Positions 27,043 through 35,852 of a stretch of DNA of 64,000 nucleotides are shown here, in pieces (position 1 is the stretch's first letter; each line of letters starts with the position of its first letter). This stretch comes from Cupriavidus sp. U2. Its GTDB lineage: Bacteria; Pseudomonadota; Gammaproteobacteria; Burkholderiales; Burkholderiaceae. The notes under the pieces are model-generated. The model was not told the DNA's origin and did not search any database. It saw nothing but the letters and a program-made list of their open reading frames with translations. The translations under genes and the position numbers were made by a program. The stretch lies in the NCBI RefSeq assembly GCF_009663685.2, contig NZ_RCOG02000001.1, positions 152-64,151 on the forward strand, read 5' to 3'.

Positions 27043-27084
27043 AGAAAAAGCCCCGCTCCCATTTTCATGGGGCGGGGCTTTTTC
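27043..27084. terminator. Bidirectional Rho-independent terminator
   Basis: AGAAAAAGCCCCGC(TCCCA) and (TGGGG)CGGGGCTTTTTCT form a long perfect stem with A and T tracts on both sides. It serves the plus-strand SIMPL gene and the minus-strand matB operon that converge here. Confidence 0.93.
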
Positions 27085-27099
27085 TCGGATGGCTTCGGA

Positions 27100-28653
27100 T
27101 TACAGCGCCGCGAACTGCTGGCGCAGCACGTTCTTCTGTACCTTGCCCATCGTGTTGCGTGGCAGTTCGTCGACCACGTGCACGCGCTTGGGCACCTTGA
27201 AGTTGGCGATGCGGCCCTTGAGCGTGCCGATCATGCCCGCCTCGTCGATATCCGCGCCGGGCTTGCGCACCACCACGGCCACCACGGCCTCGCCAAAATC
27301 GGCATGGGGCACGCCGATCACGGCCGATTCCACCACGCCGGGCATCTCGTCGATAAAGCTCTCGATTTCCTTCGGGTAGACGTTGTAGCCGCCAGAGATG
27401 ATCAGATCCTTGCTGCGGCCGACGATGGTCAGGTAGTTGTCCGGCACCTTGCGCTCGCCAGCCTGGCTGACGATGGCGCCCCCGAAGCGGCCCACGTCGC
27501 CGGTCTTGAACCAGCCATCGGCGGTGAATTCCTCGGCGGTCTTTTCCGGCATGCGCCAGTAGCCCTTGAATACGTTGGGGCCCTGAACCTGAACATTGCC
27601 GATCACGCCCGGCGGGCACAGGTTGCCCTCGCCGTCCATCACGCGCACCGAGACGCCCGGCAGCGGCATGCCCACGGTGCCGCCGATACGTTCACCGAGC
27701 GCGGTGTCGTACGGGTTCGAGACCAGCATCACGGTTTCGCTCATGCCGTAGCGTTCCAGGATAGTATGGCCGGTACGCTCGCGGAAGGCGTCGAACGTTT
27801 CCAGCAGCAGCGGCGCCGACCCCGACACGAACAGGCGCATGTTCTTGCAGAGATCCTTGTCGAAACGCGACTCCTGCACCATGCGCACGTAGTAGGTCGG
27901 CACGCCCATCATCACCGTGCAGCGCGGGATGAATTTCAGGATCTGGCCCATGTCCAGTTTGGGCGCCCAGATCATCTTGGCACCGGCCAGCAGTGCGCCG
28001 TGCGACGCCACGAACAGCCCGTGGACGTGGAAGATCGGCAGCATGTGCAGCAGCACGTCGTCGCTGCGCCAGCCCCAGTATTCGTTCAGCGTCAGCGCGT
28101 TCGAGGCCAGGTTGCGATGCGTCAGCATCGCGCCCTTGCTGCGGCCGGTGGTGCCCGATGTGTACAGGATGGCCGCCAGATCGTCGTCCGCGCGCGGCAC
28201 GGTCTCGAACGTATCCGGCTGTGCCGCCGCGCGCTGCAGCAGCGACCCGGTACGGTTGTCGTCCAGTGTGAACACGTGCGCCGTGTTGTGCGCAAACGCC
28301 ACCTTCGACACCCAGCCGAAGTTGCTGCTGCTGCAAACCACCACCGCCGGCTCGGCATTGCCGACGAAATAATCGATTTCGGCTTCCTGGTACGCGGTGT
28401 TCAGCGGCAGGTACACATAGCCGGCCCGCAGCGTGGCCAGGTACAGGAACAGCGCCTCCGGCGACTTTTCCACCTGCACGGCCACGCGCGCGCCGGCTGG
28501 CAGCTTCAGCGCGGTCAGCAGGTTGGCAAGCTTGGCCGTGGCGCGGTCCAGGTCGTCCCACGTGTAGTACAGGCCGTCATGCGTTTCGATGCAGCAGGCG
28601 CTGCGGTCGGCAGGAAAACGGGATTCGAACAGGGCGAACAGATTGGCGTTCAT
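27100..28653 (-). CDS. matB: Malonyl-CoA synthetase (acyl-CoA synthetase family)
   Basis: 517-residue ANL-superfamily enzyme that adenylates malonate and forms malonyl-CoA. The phosphate-binding loop is AAILYTSGTTGRSKGAMLTHRN (about 160-180). The aromatic/ERYGMSE motif is HTILERYGMSETVML, the hinge region is GYNVYPKEIE after GRSKDLIISGG, and the catalytic lysine lies in DELPRNTMGKVQKN near the C-terminus. The sequence closely resembles MatB. The neighbouring malonyl-CoA decarboxylase and GntR regulator support malonate as substrate. It is the last gene of the operon, 87 bases after the crotonase gene. Confidence 0.9.
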   Translation of the reverse strand: MNANLFALFESRFPADRSACCIETHDGLYYTWDDLDRATAKLANLLTALKLPAGARVAVQVEKSPEALFLYLATLRAGYVYLPLNTAYQEAEIDYFVGNAEPAVVVCSSSNFGWVSKVAFAHNTAHVFTLDDNRTGSLLQRAAAQPDTFETVPRADDDLAAILYTSGTTGRSKGAMLTHRNLASNALTLNEYWGWRSDDVLLHMLPIFHVHGLFVASHGALLAGAKMIWAPKLDMGQILKFIPRCTVMMGVPTYYVRMVQESRFDKDLCKNMRLFVSGSAPLLLETFDAFRERTGHTILERYGMSETVMLVSNPYDTALGERIGGTVGMPLPGVSVRVMDGEGNLCPPGVIGNVQVQGPNVFKGYWRMPEKTAEEFTADGWFKTGDVGRFGGAIVSQAGERKVPDNYLTIVGRSKDLIISGGYNVYPKEIESFIDEMPGVVESAVIGVPHADFGEAVVAVVVRKPGADIDEAGMIGTLKGRIANFKVPKRVHVVDELPRNTMGKVQKNVLRQQFAAL

Positions 28654-28740
28654 GGTACTGAGCAAAAGGGAATGGCATGCCCGGGGATGGCAGGCGAATG
28701 CGCCGAGGCAGCCGGCCATGATAGCCGGCCGGCCGACATA

Positions 28741-29550
28741 TTACTCCCCGGTGAAATCCGGAGGCCGGTGTGCCAGGAAGGCGGCCACGCCCTCGGCGTG
28801 GTCGCGGCTGCCGGCATAGGCGAAGTGGGCGTCCAGTTCCGCGGCGGTCAGCGGCGCCGGCGCCGGCGCCAGGCGGCGGATGGTTGCCTTGTTGATGCGC
28901 GCGGCCAGCGGCGCCCCGGCGCAGAGACGCTGCACCGTGGCGGCCACCTCGTCGTGCAGGGCCGCCTCGGGCACGACGCGCGTCAGCAGCCCCTTGGCGG
29001 CCGCCTCGGCGGCGTCGAACACGCGGCCTTCGAGCAGGATTTCCAGCGTTACCGCGCGCCCTGCCAGGGCCAGCAGGCCCTGCAGTTCGCCGGGCGCCAT
29101 CGGAAACCCCAGCCGGTTGATCGGCACGCCGAAGCGGCTGCCCGCCGCAGCGACGCGCAGGTCACAGTTGCACGCGATTTCCAGCCCGCCGCCCACGCAG
29201 ACGCCTTCGATGGCCGCCAGCGTCGGCAATGGACATTCGGCGATGGCCCGCAACGCCGGCGCGATGATGGCCGTGTGATAGCGGCGCACCGCGGCCGCGT
29301 CGCCCCGCACCACGGGGAATTCGGCGATGTCGGCCCCGGCGGCGAAGTTGCCGTCGGCGCCGCGCACGACCACGCAGCGCGGCGGACGGGCCGCCGGGTC
29401 GGCCGCGCTGGCCACCTCGGCCGCCAGCGCGTCAAACCCGGTGGCCAGCGCCTGCCACATGCCGGCCGATATCGCGTTGAGCTTGCCCGGATGCGACAGC
29501 GTGACGGTGACCACCTGGCCATCGCGGGCGAACGTGACGGTGCCGCCCAT
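28741..29550 (-). CDS. Enoyl-CoA hydratase/isomerase (crotonase) family protein, atypical active site
   Basis: 269-residue crotonase-fold protein. The oxyanion-hole segment is DGNFAAGADIAEF (about 66-78) and the second is GVCVGGGLEIACNCDLRVAA, which keeps the first catalytic glutamate position. At the second (Glu164-like) position the family pattern F-G-x-P-E is replaced by FGVPINRLG, so Ile stands where hydratases have Glu. This makes a classical hydratase reaction doubtful; isomerase, hydrolase or decarboxylase activity is possible. Its ATG shares one base with the stop of the upstream Bug-type gene (TGATG), so it belongs firmly to the malonate operon. Confidence 0.82.
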   Translation of the reverse strand: MGGTVTFARDGQVVTVTLSHPGKLNAISAGMWQALATGFDALAAEVASAADPAARPPRCVVVRGADGNFAAGADIAEFPVVRGDAAAVRRYHTAIIAPALRAIAECPLPTLAAIEGVCVGGGLEIACNCDLRVAAAGSRFGVPINRLGFPMAPGELQGLLALAGRAVTLEILLEGRVFDAAEAAAKGLLTRVVPEAALHDEVAATVQRLCAGAPLAARINKATIRRLAPAPAPLTAAELDAHFAYAGSRDHAEGVAAFLAHRPPDFTGE

Positions 29551-30557
29551 CAGTCGATCTTGGCGCCCGAACGCTGCACCACCTCGGCCCATCGCTTGAT
29601 CTCGGCGCGCTGGAACTGCGCGAACTGTTCCTGCGTGAACTGCGGGATGTCCGAACCGTTCTGCAGCCAGATGGCCTTCATTTCGGGGCTGTTCAGCGCC
29701 TTGGTGGTTTCGGCGTAGAGCTTGTCGACGATCTCCTTCGGCGTGCCCTTGGGCGCCCACAGCGCGTACCAGGTGGACACCTCGTAGTTCGGCACGCCCG
29801 CCTCGGCTGCCGTCGGCACGTTCGGGAACGCCGCCGAGCGCGTCTTCGACGCCACGGCCAGGGCCTTGATACGGCCGGCGCGAATATGTTGCGCCGATGA
29901 GCCGAGGCCGTCGAACATCAGGTCCACCTGGCCGGCGATCAGGTCGGACAGCGCCGGACCGGCTCCCTTGTATGGCACATGCGCCAGATCGGTCTGGGTC
30001 TGCAGCTTGAACAGCTCGCCTGCCAGATGGTGCGCCGAGCCGTTACCGGCCGATGCATAGTTGAGCTGGCCCGGATGCGCCTTGGCATAGGCGATCAGAT
30101 CCTTCAACGTGTTGGCCTGCACCTTCGACGGATTCACCACGATCACCTGCGGCGGCTGCGCGATCACCGTGATCGGCACGAAATCCTTCTCGATGTCGTA
30201 GTCGAGCTTCTTGTAGAACGACGGCGCGATGGCGTGGTGCGCACCGCCGATGAAGACCGTGTAGCCGTCCGGCGCGGCCTTGGCCGCCAGGCTGGCGCCC
30301 ACCGTGCCGCCCGCGCCGCCGCGGTTGTCGATCACGAACTGCTTGCCCAGCTGCTTGGAAAGCTGCGCGGTCAACGGCCGCGCGAACGCGTCGGTGCCGC
30401 CGCCGGCCGGGAACGGCACGATCACCGTGACGGGCTTGTTCGGCCAGGGGTCCGCGGCCTGCGCGGCCGGCGCATGGAGGCTGGCCCCGGTGCCGGCCAC
30501 CAGGCCGGCGATTGCAAAGACGCGTGCGAACGCGGTCAGTTTGCGCTGACGACTCAT
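29550..30557 (-). CDS. Bug/TctC-type tripartite tricarboxylate transporter substrate-binding protein
   Basis: 335 residues. A signal peptide (FARVFAIAGLVAGTGASLHAPAAQA, cleavage about residue 35) is followed by the Bug/TctC core: PNKPVTVIVPFPAGGGTDAFAR, VIDNRGGAGGTVGA, AKAAPDGYTVFIGG, LAHVPYKGAGPALSDLIAGQVDLMFDG. These periplasmic proteins bind carboxylates, with conserved water-mediated carboxylate recognition, and are hugely expanded in Bordetella and Cupriavidus. In this operon malonate is the natural candidate ligand, but no TctA/TctB membrane partners are present here. The start is preceded by a strong GAGGAGACAGT site. Confidence 0.92.
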   Translation of the reverse strand: MSRQRKLTAFARVFAIAGLVAGTGASLHAPAAQAADPWPNKPVTVIVPFPAGGGTDAFARPLTAQLSKQLGKQFVIDNRGGAGGTVGASLAAKAAPDGYTVFIGGAHHAIAPSFYKKLDYDIEKDFVPITVIAQPPQVIVVNPSKVQANTLKDLIAYAKAHPGQLNYASAGNGSAHHLAGELFKLQTQTDLAHVPYKGAGPALSDLIAGQVDLMFDGLGSSAQHIRAGRIKALAVASKTRSAAFPNVPTAAEAGVPNYEVSTWYALWAPKGTPKEIVDKLYAETTKALNSPEMKAIWLQNGSDIPQFTQEQFAQFQRAEIKRWAEVVQRSGAKID

Positions 30558-30663
30558 GTACTGTCTCCTCTCTCTACTCACTGCGTGGAAAGTCAATCGA
30601 AGTACTGCCTACTGCCACCCACCCGACAAGAAACCTGCCTGGCGTCCGCGCCCGACCCGAGGG

Positions 30664-32112
30664 CTACAGCAGCTTGGCCACCGCGCGGCTGACGCGGGGG
30701 TTGCCATCGCCAAGGCGAGCCAGATTGTCATCCAGCGCCTCGGGCACGTAAAGATAATTCACCATCACCCCGCATGACTGTGCGCGGCCTTTTCGCGACA
30801 GGTCGGCGCCCCAGTTCACGCGCTCGACACATGCCCCGTTACCCAGGTGGAAGCGCGCCACCGGATCGGCCGGCACGCCCTTGCCGCCCTGGCGCACCAG
30901 GTAGTGCGCTACCAGCGCCAGCGCCGTATCGCGGATGACAGGGTCCTGCGCGTCCGCCGGCAGCGCGGCAAACCAGGCAGCGCCATCGGCCGGCGTCTCG
31001 CCATGCCGTTCGCGCCAGCGCGACACCCGCTTGTCACCCAGGATGCGTGCAACCGACTCGCCGTCCTGCTTGCGCAGCCAGTCGGCAAAGCCCGGAATTG
31101 GCGAGAGCGTGGCGAACTGCTTGAGCTTCGGGAATTCGCGCTGCAGTTCCTCGATCACGCGCTTGAGCAGGAAATTGCCGAAGCTGACGCCGCGCAGGCC
31201 AGTCTGCGTGTTCGAGATCGAATAGAAGATGGCCCATTTCACTCGGCGCAGATCTTCCAGCGGCGCGGCCTCGTCCAGCAGCGTCTGGACGTTGGCGGCC
31301 ATCTCGGGCACGAACGCCACTTCCACGAAGATCAGCGGCTCGCGCGGAATGCGCGGATGGAAGAACGCATAGCAGCGGCGGTCCGAATCGAGCCGGTTGC
31401 GCAGGTCGTTCCACGACGAGATTTCGTGGACGGCTTCATAGCGGATCAGCTTTTCGAGCAGCGACGCCGGCGAATCCCAGGTGATCGGCTGCAGTTCGAG
31501 CAGGCCCACGTCGAACCAGTTCGAGAACAGCGCCTCCAGGTCTTCGTCCAGCGCCCGCAGGCCGGGAATGCGCTTCTGCCAGCGCAACATGTCCGAACGC
31601 AACTGGATCAGGAAGTGCAGGCCGCAGGCGCTGTCGCCGCGCTTGCCGTGATGCGCGGCAATGCGCTTGAAGAAGCGGATGCGCGCATTCGACAGGGCCT
31701 GCGACAGCCCCGACGCCGCGCCCGCCGATGCGCCTGCCGGCCCGCTGCCGGACGCGCCGCCCGGCGTATCGCGCCCGGCCGCCACGTCGGCCAGCACGCC
31801 CAGCATGGCCTGGCGCAGCGGCTCGGCCGCCGCCTGGTATTCGTCCTGCCAGGCCAGTGCGGCGGCATTGGCGGCGCCGTCGGTCAGGCGCGCCTCGAAG
31901 CACTGGCGCAGCTGTTCGCGCTGGCGTTTGACGGCGCGCGTGGACAGCGTCTGCTGCGCCGGGTCCGGCGCGTCCGTCGCGGCGGGCCTGGGCGCGTCGT
32001 CCTTGCGGTTCCACCAGCGCCCAAAGCGCGAGAACAGCGAGTCGCTGACGGGCTCGCTGGCATCGAGCGGAGCACTGACTTTCAGTGGGTCGGCGGGATC
32101 GAGGGCAGTCAT
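30664..32112 (-). CDS. matA: Malonyl-CoA decarboxylase
   Basis: 482 residues. It converts malonyl-CoA to acetyl-CoA and CO2. The N-terminal helical domain spans roughly residues 45-200 and contains an alanine/glycine-rich insertion (about 112-135). The C-terminal acetyltransferase-like catalytic domain has SISNTQTGLRGVSFGNFLLKRVI, the conserved serine segment FATLSPIPGF, and the conserved histidine in DPVARFHLGNGACVERVNWGAD, matching MCD of animals and Rhizobium MatA. The first 45 residues are a variable polar leader. It lies 52 bases after the GntR regulator gene and 106 bases before the Bug-type gene. Confidence 0.92.
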   Translation of the reverse strand: MTALDPADPLKVSAPLDASEPVSDSLFSRFGRWWNRKDDAPRPAATDAPDPAQQTLSTRAVKRQREQLRQCFEARLTDGAANAAALAWQDEYQAAAEPLRQAMLGVLADVAAGRDTPGGASGSGPAGASAGAASGLSQALSNARIRFFKRIAAHHGKRGDSACGLHFLIQLRSDMLRWQKRIPGLRALDEDLEALFSNWFDVGLLELQPITWDSPASLLEKLIRYEAVHEISSWNDLRNRLDSDRRCYAFFHPRIPREPLIFVEVAFVPEMAANVQTLLDEAAPLEDLRRVKWAIFYSISNTQTGLRGVSFGNFLLKRVIEELQREFPKLKQFATLSPIPGFADWLRKQDGESVARILGDKRVSRWRERHGETPADGAAWFAALPADAQDPVIRDTALALVAHYLVRQGGKGVPADPVARFHLGNGACVERVNWGADLSRKGRAQSCGVMVNYLYVPEALDDNLARLGDGNPRVSRAVAKLL

Positions 32113-32164
32113 GGTCGTGTCCTGCGAGGTCGGTGGAGGATGGGCAAGCCGGGCCGGTCGGGCG

Positions 32165-32875
32165 TCAGCCCTGCCCGGCCAGGCGCAGCGGCGCGGCCGG
32201 CGGGGCGGCGGCTGCAGGGGTGTGCTCGGCCGCGTCGAGCATCCGCAATGCGCCGCGCTGGCGCAACACGTGGGTCTTCATCAATGCCTCGGCCCCTTCG
32301 GGGTCGTGGGCCTTCAATGCCGAGAACACCGACAGGTGTTCGGCACACGACTCGTGAATGCGCCCCGGCAGCCGCAGGCTCTTGTGGCGCGACAGGCGCA
32401 GCACCGTGCGCAGGTCGCTGACCACGCCCGACAGCCAGCGATTGCCCGCCAGCCGCTGGATCGCTTCATGGATCTGGTAGTTGGTTTCGTAGTAGGCATC
32501 GATATCGCCAGCCTGCGCGTAGCGCGCCAGGTCGGCGTGCAGGCCTTCGAGCGCGGCAAGATCGGCCTGCGTGGCATTGCGCGCGGCCTCGTAGGCGCAA
32601 CGCCCTTCCAGCAGCGCCATCAGCGGGAAGATGTCGTCCAGGTCCTGCTCGGTCAGCGCGTTGACGAAGCAGCCGCGCCGTGGCTCCAGCCGGACCAGCC
32701 CTTCGGCGGCCAGCACCTTCAGCGCCTCGCGCAGCGGCGTGCGCGACGTGCCCAGCGACGCCGCCAGCGCCACCTCGTCGATCCAGGCACCGGGCACCAG
32801 CGTGCGATCGTCGATCATCGCGCGCAGGCGGTCTGCCACCTCCAGGTACAGCGCCTGCCTGACGATTCGCATCAT
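32165..32875 (-). CDS. GntR-family transcriptional regulator (FadR subfamily), MatR-like
   Basis: 236 residues. The N-terminal winged helix-turn-helix reads YLEVADRLRAMIDD ... EVALAASLGTSRTPLREALKVLAAEGLV (about 10-60), followed by the FCD ligand-binding domain (LMALLEGRCAYEAARNAT ... HEAIQRLAGN ... HLSVFSALKAHDPEGAEALMKTHV), with histidines that may bind metal. Position as the first gene of the malonate operon suggests a MatR-type malonate or malonyl-CoA sensor, which is inference. The start has tandem ATGs (32875 and 32872) behind AGGGAGGAGG. A proline/alanine tail ends the protein. Confidence 0.86.
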   Translation of the reverse strand: MMRIVRQALYLEVADRLRAMIDDRTLVPGAWIDEVALAASLGTSRTPLREALKVLAAEGLVRLEPRRGCFVNALTEQDLDDIFPLMALLEGRCAYEAARNATQADLAALEGLHADLARYAQAGDIDAYYETNYQIHEAIQRLAGNRWLSGVVSDLRTVLRLSRHKSLRLPGRIHESCAEHLSVFSALKAHDPEGAEALMKTHVLRQRGALRMLDAAEHTPAAAAPPAAPLRLAGQG

Positions 32876-32954
32876 GCCTCCTCCCTGCGTTCGCGATGAG
32901 GGGTGAAACCACACGGGAACATGCCATGCCGATGCGGCGTCGCGAGAGGCGATT

Positions 32955-32991
32955 ACGCCGCAATAATTCATAATTATGGATTGTGGCGGCG
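32955..32991. promoter_or_regulatory. AT-rich palindromic site upstream of the malonate operon
   Basis: CGCCGCAAT and ATTGTGGCGGCG frame an AT-rich centre that includes the perfect palindrome ATAATTAT (32970-32977). In this very GC-rich DNA such a site 80-120 bases upstream of the GntR gene is a good candidate for an autoregulatory operator or promoter. Confidence 0.45.
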
Positions 32992-33600
32992 ACCGCAAGC
33001 GGTTTCGATGCTGCGGGGCAGCAAGCGTGGCGGATCGGAAACTTCGGGAAATAGAGAGGTGCGGCGGGCAATCCTCCTGCCTCCCTGCAGAAAGATTGCC
33101 CGCGCATGAAAGAACCGCTTTGGTCTTCGACTTGGGCGCCGGGCGCGAGATATGCCGGACGCTTGCGGGTCAGATTCATTTGCCGGCGCTGGCCCCGCGC
33201 CTACCCCGTTAAAGCACTCGTCGTGGAGTGCGGATGGTTCCCGTGCCTTTTCCCGTTCGGCTTTTTGTCGTTGCCACGGCGCCGGCGCATGGTCGTGCGC
33301 ACCCTCCCCTTCGGGCCGTGTCGGGCCGTACATGGCGTGTCCCGAGCGATCTTGTAACAGGCTGCATAGCGAGGACCGTGCCACCAGCCCTAAGTCATTG
33401 ATTTCATTGGGGAGGACAAAACACGACTTGTGACAGTCGGCCGATGATGTAACAGGATGTTTCTTTGTCGTTACGGCCCAGTTACCCTCGCCCTCGTAGC
33501 GAACGCGAGGCGCCCCAAGCATTTGTAGCCACAGCGATACAAGCGGGTGAGAGAATGTGCTGAAACGCGCACGAAAGCCACGTGCCAACTGGTTGCAAAC
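32992..33600. other. Long gene-free region before the DUF898 gene
   Basis: No convincing gene is seen. Short open frames on both strands lack coherent composition or recognisable domains. The right half has repeated GTAAC/GTTAC words: GTAACAGG near 33354, GTAACAGG at 33449 facing GTTAC at 33470, GTTAC near 33480, and GTAAC near 33636. A small hairpin GCACTC-GTCGTG-GAGTGC lies near 33212. This looks like a regulatory region, possibly with an unrecognised small RNA. Confidence 0.5.
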
Positions 33601-33660
33601 CTGAAACAGGCGCCAGCCACCAAAAAAAAGCGCCCCGTAACAACTGGAGAGGTCGATTCA

Positions 33661-34734
33661 ATGAACTGGGAAGATCAAGACGGGCGGAAGGCCGACGTCG
33701 TCGCGCCGGACCGCCATGTGCCGCGCCACCTGAAATTTGCATTTACCGGGTCGGGGTCCGAGTATTTTCGGATCTGGATCGTCAACACGCTGCTGACCAT
33801 TGTCACGCTGGGCATTTATTCCGCATGGGCCAAGGTGCGCACGCAGCAATATTTCTACCGCAGCACGCAACTGGACGGGGCCACCTTCGACTACCACGGC
33901 AATGCCAAGGCGATCCTCAAGGGACGTGGCATCGTCTTCGGCCTGTTTGCGGTGTATCAGCTGGTCCTCGAATTCTCGCCGGCGCTGGGCGCGGTGCTGG
34001 CGCTTGCGCTGGCCGTGGTGTTTCCGCTCCTGCTGGTGCGGTCGCTGCGCTTCCGCATGGCCAATTCCAGCTATCGGGGCCTGCGGTTCGCGTTCACGGG
34101 CACCGACCGCGACGGCTATACGGTCTTCCTGCTGTGGCCGCTGCTGACCGGCCTGACGCTGTGGCTGCTGGCGCCGATGGCTCACCAGCGCCTCAAACGC
34201 TACCAGCACAACAACACGCGCTTCGGGACCGCGCAATTCGCCTTCGACGGCACGGCCGGCGATTTTTACCGCGTCTACCTGGTCACGGCCGGTGTGGTGC
34301 TGCTGTGCCTGGTGGCGGGCGGCCTTGCCGGGGGTGCGCTGGCAGCCGCGGCGGGCGGCAAGGCGGGCTTTGTCCTGGTGGTCATGCTGATGGCGCTGGC
34401 GATGTATGCGGGTTTCCTGCTGATCGGCCCGTTCTTTCAGGCCAGGCTGCAGAATGCGGTGTGGAATCACACCACCCTGGCGCCCCACCACTTCCGCAGC
34501 GACGTCAAGGCCCGCAACCTGTTTCTGATCTCGCTCACGAACCTGATCCTCACGGCGCTGACGCTGGGGCTGTTCTACCCGTTCGCGCGCGTCCGGTCGG
34601 TGCGCTATCGCGTCGAATCGATGACGATGGTCGCCGTGGGCGCGCTCGACGCGTTCGTGGTCGGCGAAAAGCAGCACGTGGGCGCGCTGGGCGATGCCGC
34701 GGCGGACTGGTACGACATCGACATCGCGCTGTAA
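33661..34734 (+). CDS. DUF898 (YjgN) family membrane protein
   Basis: 357 residues with about eight transmembrane helices. The family repeat is visible three times: FAFTGSGSEYFRIWIVNTLLTIVTLGIYSAWAKVRTQQYFY (about 24-64), the middle FAFTGTDRDGYTVFLLWPLLTGLTLWLL...HQRLKRYQHNNTRFGTAQFAFDGTAGDFY, and NLFLISLTNLILTALTLGLFYPFARVRSVRY near the C-terminus. Function is unknown. The ATG follows AACTGGAGAGG at good spacing. It lies 18 bases before an M48 protease gene, a pairing I believe recurs in proteobacteria and suggests the two act together in the inner membrane. Confidence 0.87.
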   Translation: MNWEDQDGRKADVVAPDRHVPRHLKFAFTGSGSEYFRIWIVNTLLTIVTLGIYSAWAKVRTQQYFYRSTQLDGATFDYHGNAKAILKGRGIVFGLFAVYQLVLEFSPALGAVLALALAVVFPLLLVRSLRFRMANSSYRGLRFAFTGTDRDGYTVFLLWPLLTGLTLWLLAPMAHQRLKRYQHNNTRFGTAQFAFDGTAGDFYRVYLVTAGVVLLCLVAGGLAGGALAAAAGGKAGFVLVVMLMALAMYAGFLLIGPFFQARLQNAVWNHTTLAPHHFRSDVKARNLFLISLTNLILTALTLGLFYPFARVRSVRYRVESMTMVAVGALDAFVVGEKQHVGALGDAAADWYDIDIAL

Positions 34735-34752
34735 GCGAAGGAGCGGGCCACC

Positions 34753-35793
34753 ATGATTGCCGCGCAATACTTCGATGGCCGTACGTCGCGCGCGCACCCG
34801 GTCGTGCTGCACGTCCGGGACGGCCACGCCGTGCTGCAGGATGCCGGCGGCGACGAACTGCGCCGCGCGCCGCTGGCGTCGTTGCGCGTCTCCGAACGCA
34901 TCCGGCGCGGCCCGCGTCTGGTGACGTTCGACGACGGGGCGTACTGCGAGATCACCGACCACGCCGGCTTTGACGCCATGCTGGCCGCCACCGGCCATCG
35001 GGAAGGCTGGGTGTCGCGCGCGCAGAACAGCTGGCGCCTGGTCGGGCTGTCGATGCTGGGGCTGGTGCTGTTCGTGGCGGTCTCGTACTTCTACCTGCTG
35101 CCGTGGTCCGCGGTTCTGGTTGCACGCACGATACCGGCATCGCTCGAAGCGCAACTGGGCCGCACCACGCTGGACAGCCTGGACCAGGGCATCGTCAAGC
35201 CGAGCACGCTGCCGGCCGCCGACCAGCAACGCATCCGCGACAACTTCGCGGCGCTGCGCCGGCCAGCCGATCCCGGCCACGACTACCAGATCCTGTTCCG
35301 CCACGGCGGCCGCATCGGCGCCAATGCGCTGGCCTTGCCCGGCGGCACCATCGTCGTGACCGACGAACTGGTGAAGCTGCTGGGCACCGGCCCGGCCATG
35401 ATGGGCGTGCTGGCGCACGAGGCCGGCCACGTCACGCAACGCCACGGGCTGCAGCAGGTGTTCCAGGCGTCGGCGGTGGGCGCATTGACCGCGTACTTCC
35501 TGGGCGACGTGTCGTCGCTGCTGGCCACGGTGCCCACGGCGATGCTGGCCATGCGCTACTCGCGCGATCACGAGCGCGAGGCCGATGCGTTTGCGGTGGA
35601 AGTCCTGCGGGAAAACCGGCTGCCGCCGTCGGCGCTGGCCGACGCGCTACAGCAGCTCGAAGACGCCCACGGCCGGCGCGGCAAGCCAGGCAAGCGGGGC
35701 GGCAAGGAAGCCGGGGACGATGAGGAGGCGGGGTTCTTTTCGACGCACCCGCTGACCAGGGAACGGATCGACACGATCCGGAATGCGCGGTAG
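34753..35793 (+). CDS. Membrane-anchored M48 family metallopeptidase
   Basis: 346 residues. A soluble N-terminal domain (about 1-95) precedes one transmembrane helix (LVGLSMLGLVLFVAVSYFYLLPW, about 97-119). The M48 peptidase domain has the zinc motif HEAGH in MGVLAHEAGHVTQRHG (about 220) and the third ligand in SRDHEREADAFAVEVL. The C-terminal STHPLTRERI motif is typical of M48 proteases such as HtpX and BepA relatives. The catalytic domain appears to lie on the periplasmic side, by analogy, though this was not tested. A glycine/lysine-rich insertion (RRGKPGKRGGKEAGDDEE) precedes the STHP motif. Start is supported by GAAGGAGCGGG. It is co-directional and close to the DUF898 gene. Confidence 0.88.
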   Translation: MIAAQYFDGRTSRAHPVVLHVRDGHAVLQDAGGDELRRAPLASLRVSERIRRGPRLVTFDDGAYCEITDHAGFDAMLAATGHREGWVSRAQNSWRLVGLSMLGLVLFVAVSYFYLLPWSAVLVARTIPASLEAQLGRTTLDSLDQGIVKPSTLPAADQQRIRDNFAALRRPADPGHDYQILFRHGGRIGANALALPGGTIVVTDELVKLLGTGPAMMGVLAHEAGHVTQRHGLQQVFQASAVGALTAYFLGDVSSLLATVPTAMLAMRYSRDHEREADAFAVEVLRENRLPPSALADALQQLEDAHGRRGKPGKRGGKEAGDDEEAGFFSTHPLTRERIDTIRNAR

Positions 35794-35802
35794 TTTTGTG
35801 CG

Positions 35803-35830
35803 CCCCTCTCCCGCGTGCGGGAGAGGGGAG
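35803..35830. repeat. Single REP-like palindrome
   Basis: CCCCTCTCCCGC-GT-GCGGGAGAGGGG, lying between the convergent M48 and lgt genes. It shares the left flank TAGTTTTG.GCGCCCC with the copy at 9605-9640. Confidence 0.8.
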
Positions 35831-35852
35831 CAGGATCAGGGAGACAGCCAGC

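Noticed and set aside
27067..29718. Very long open frame on the plus strand across matB and the crotonase gene
   Set aside because: It crosses a strong terminator and two real genes on the other strand, and its translation is dominated by H, R, A, G and V with no recognisable motif.
32974..33588. Open frame on the minus strand in the gene-free region before DUF898
   Set aside because: Mixed composition with many proline, arginine and serine residues, no domain, and no ribosome site; the same stretch is open on the other strand too.
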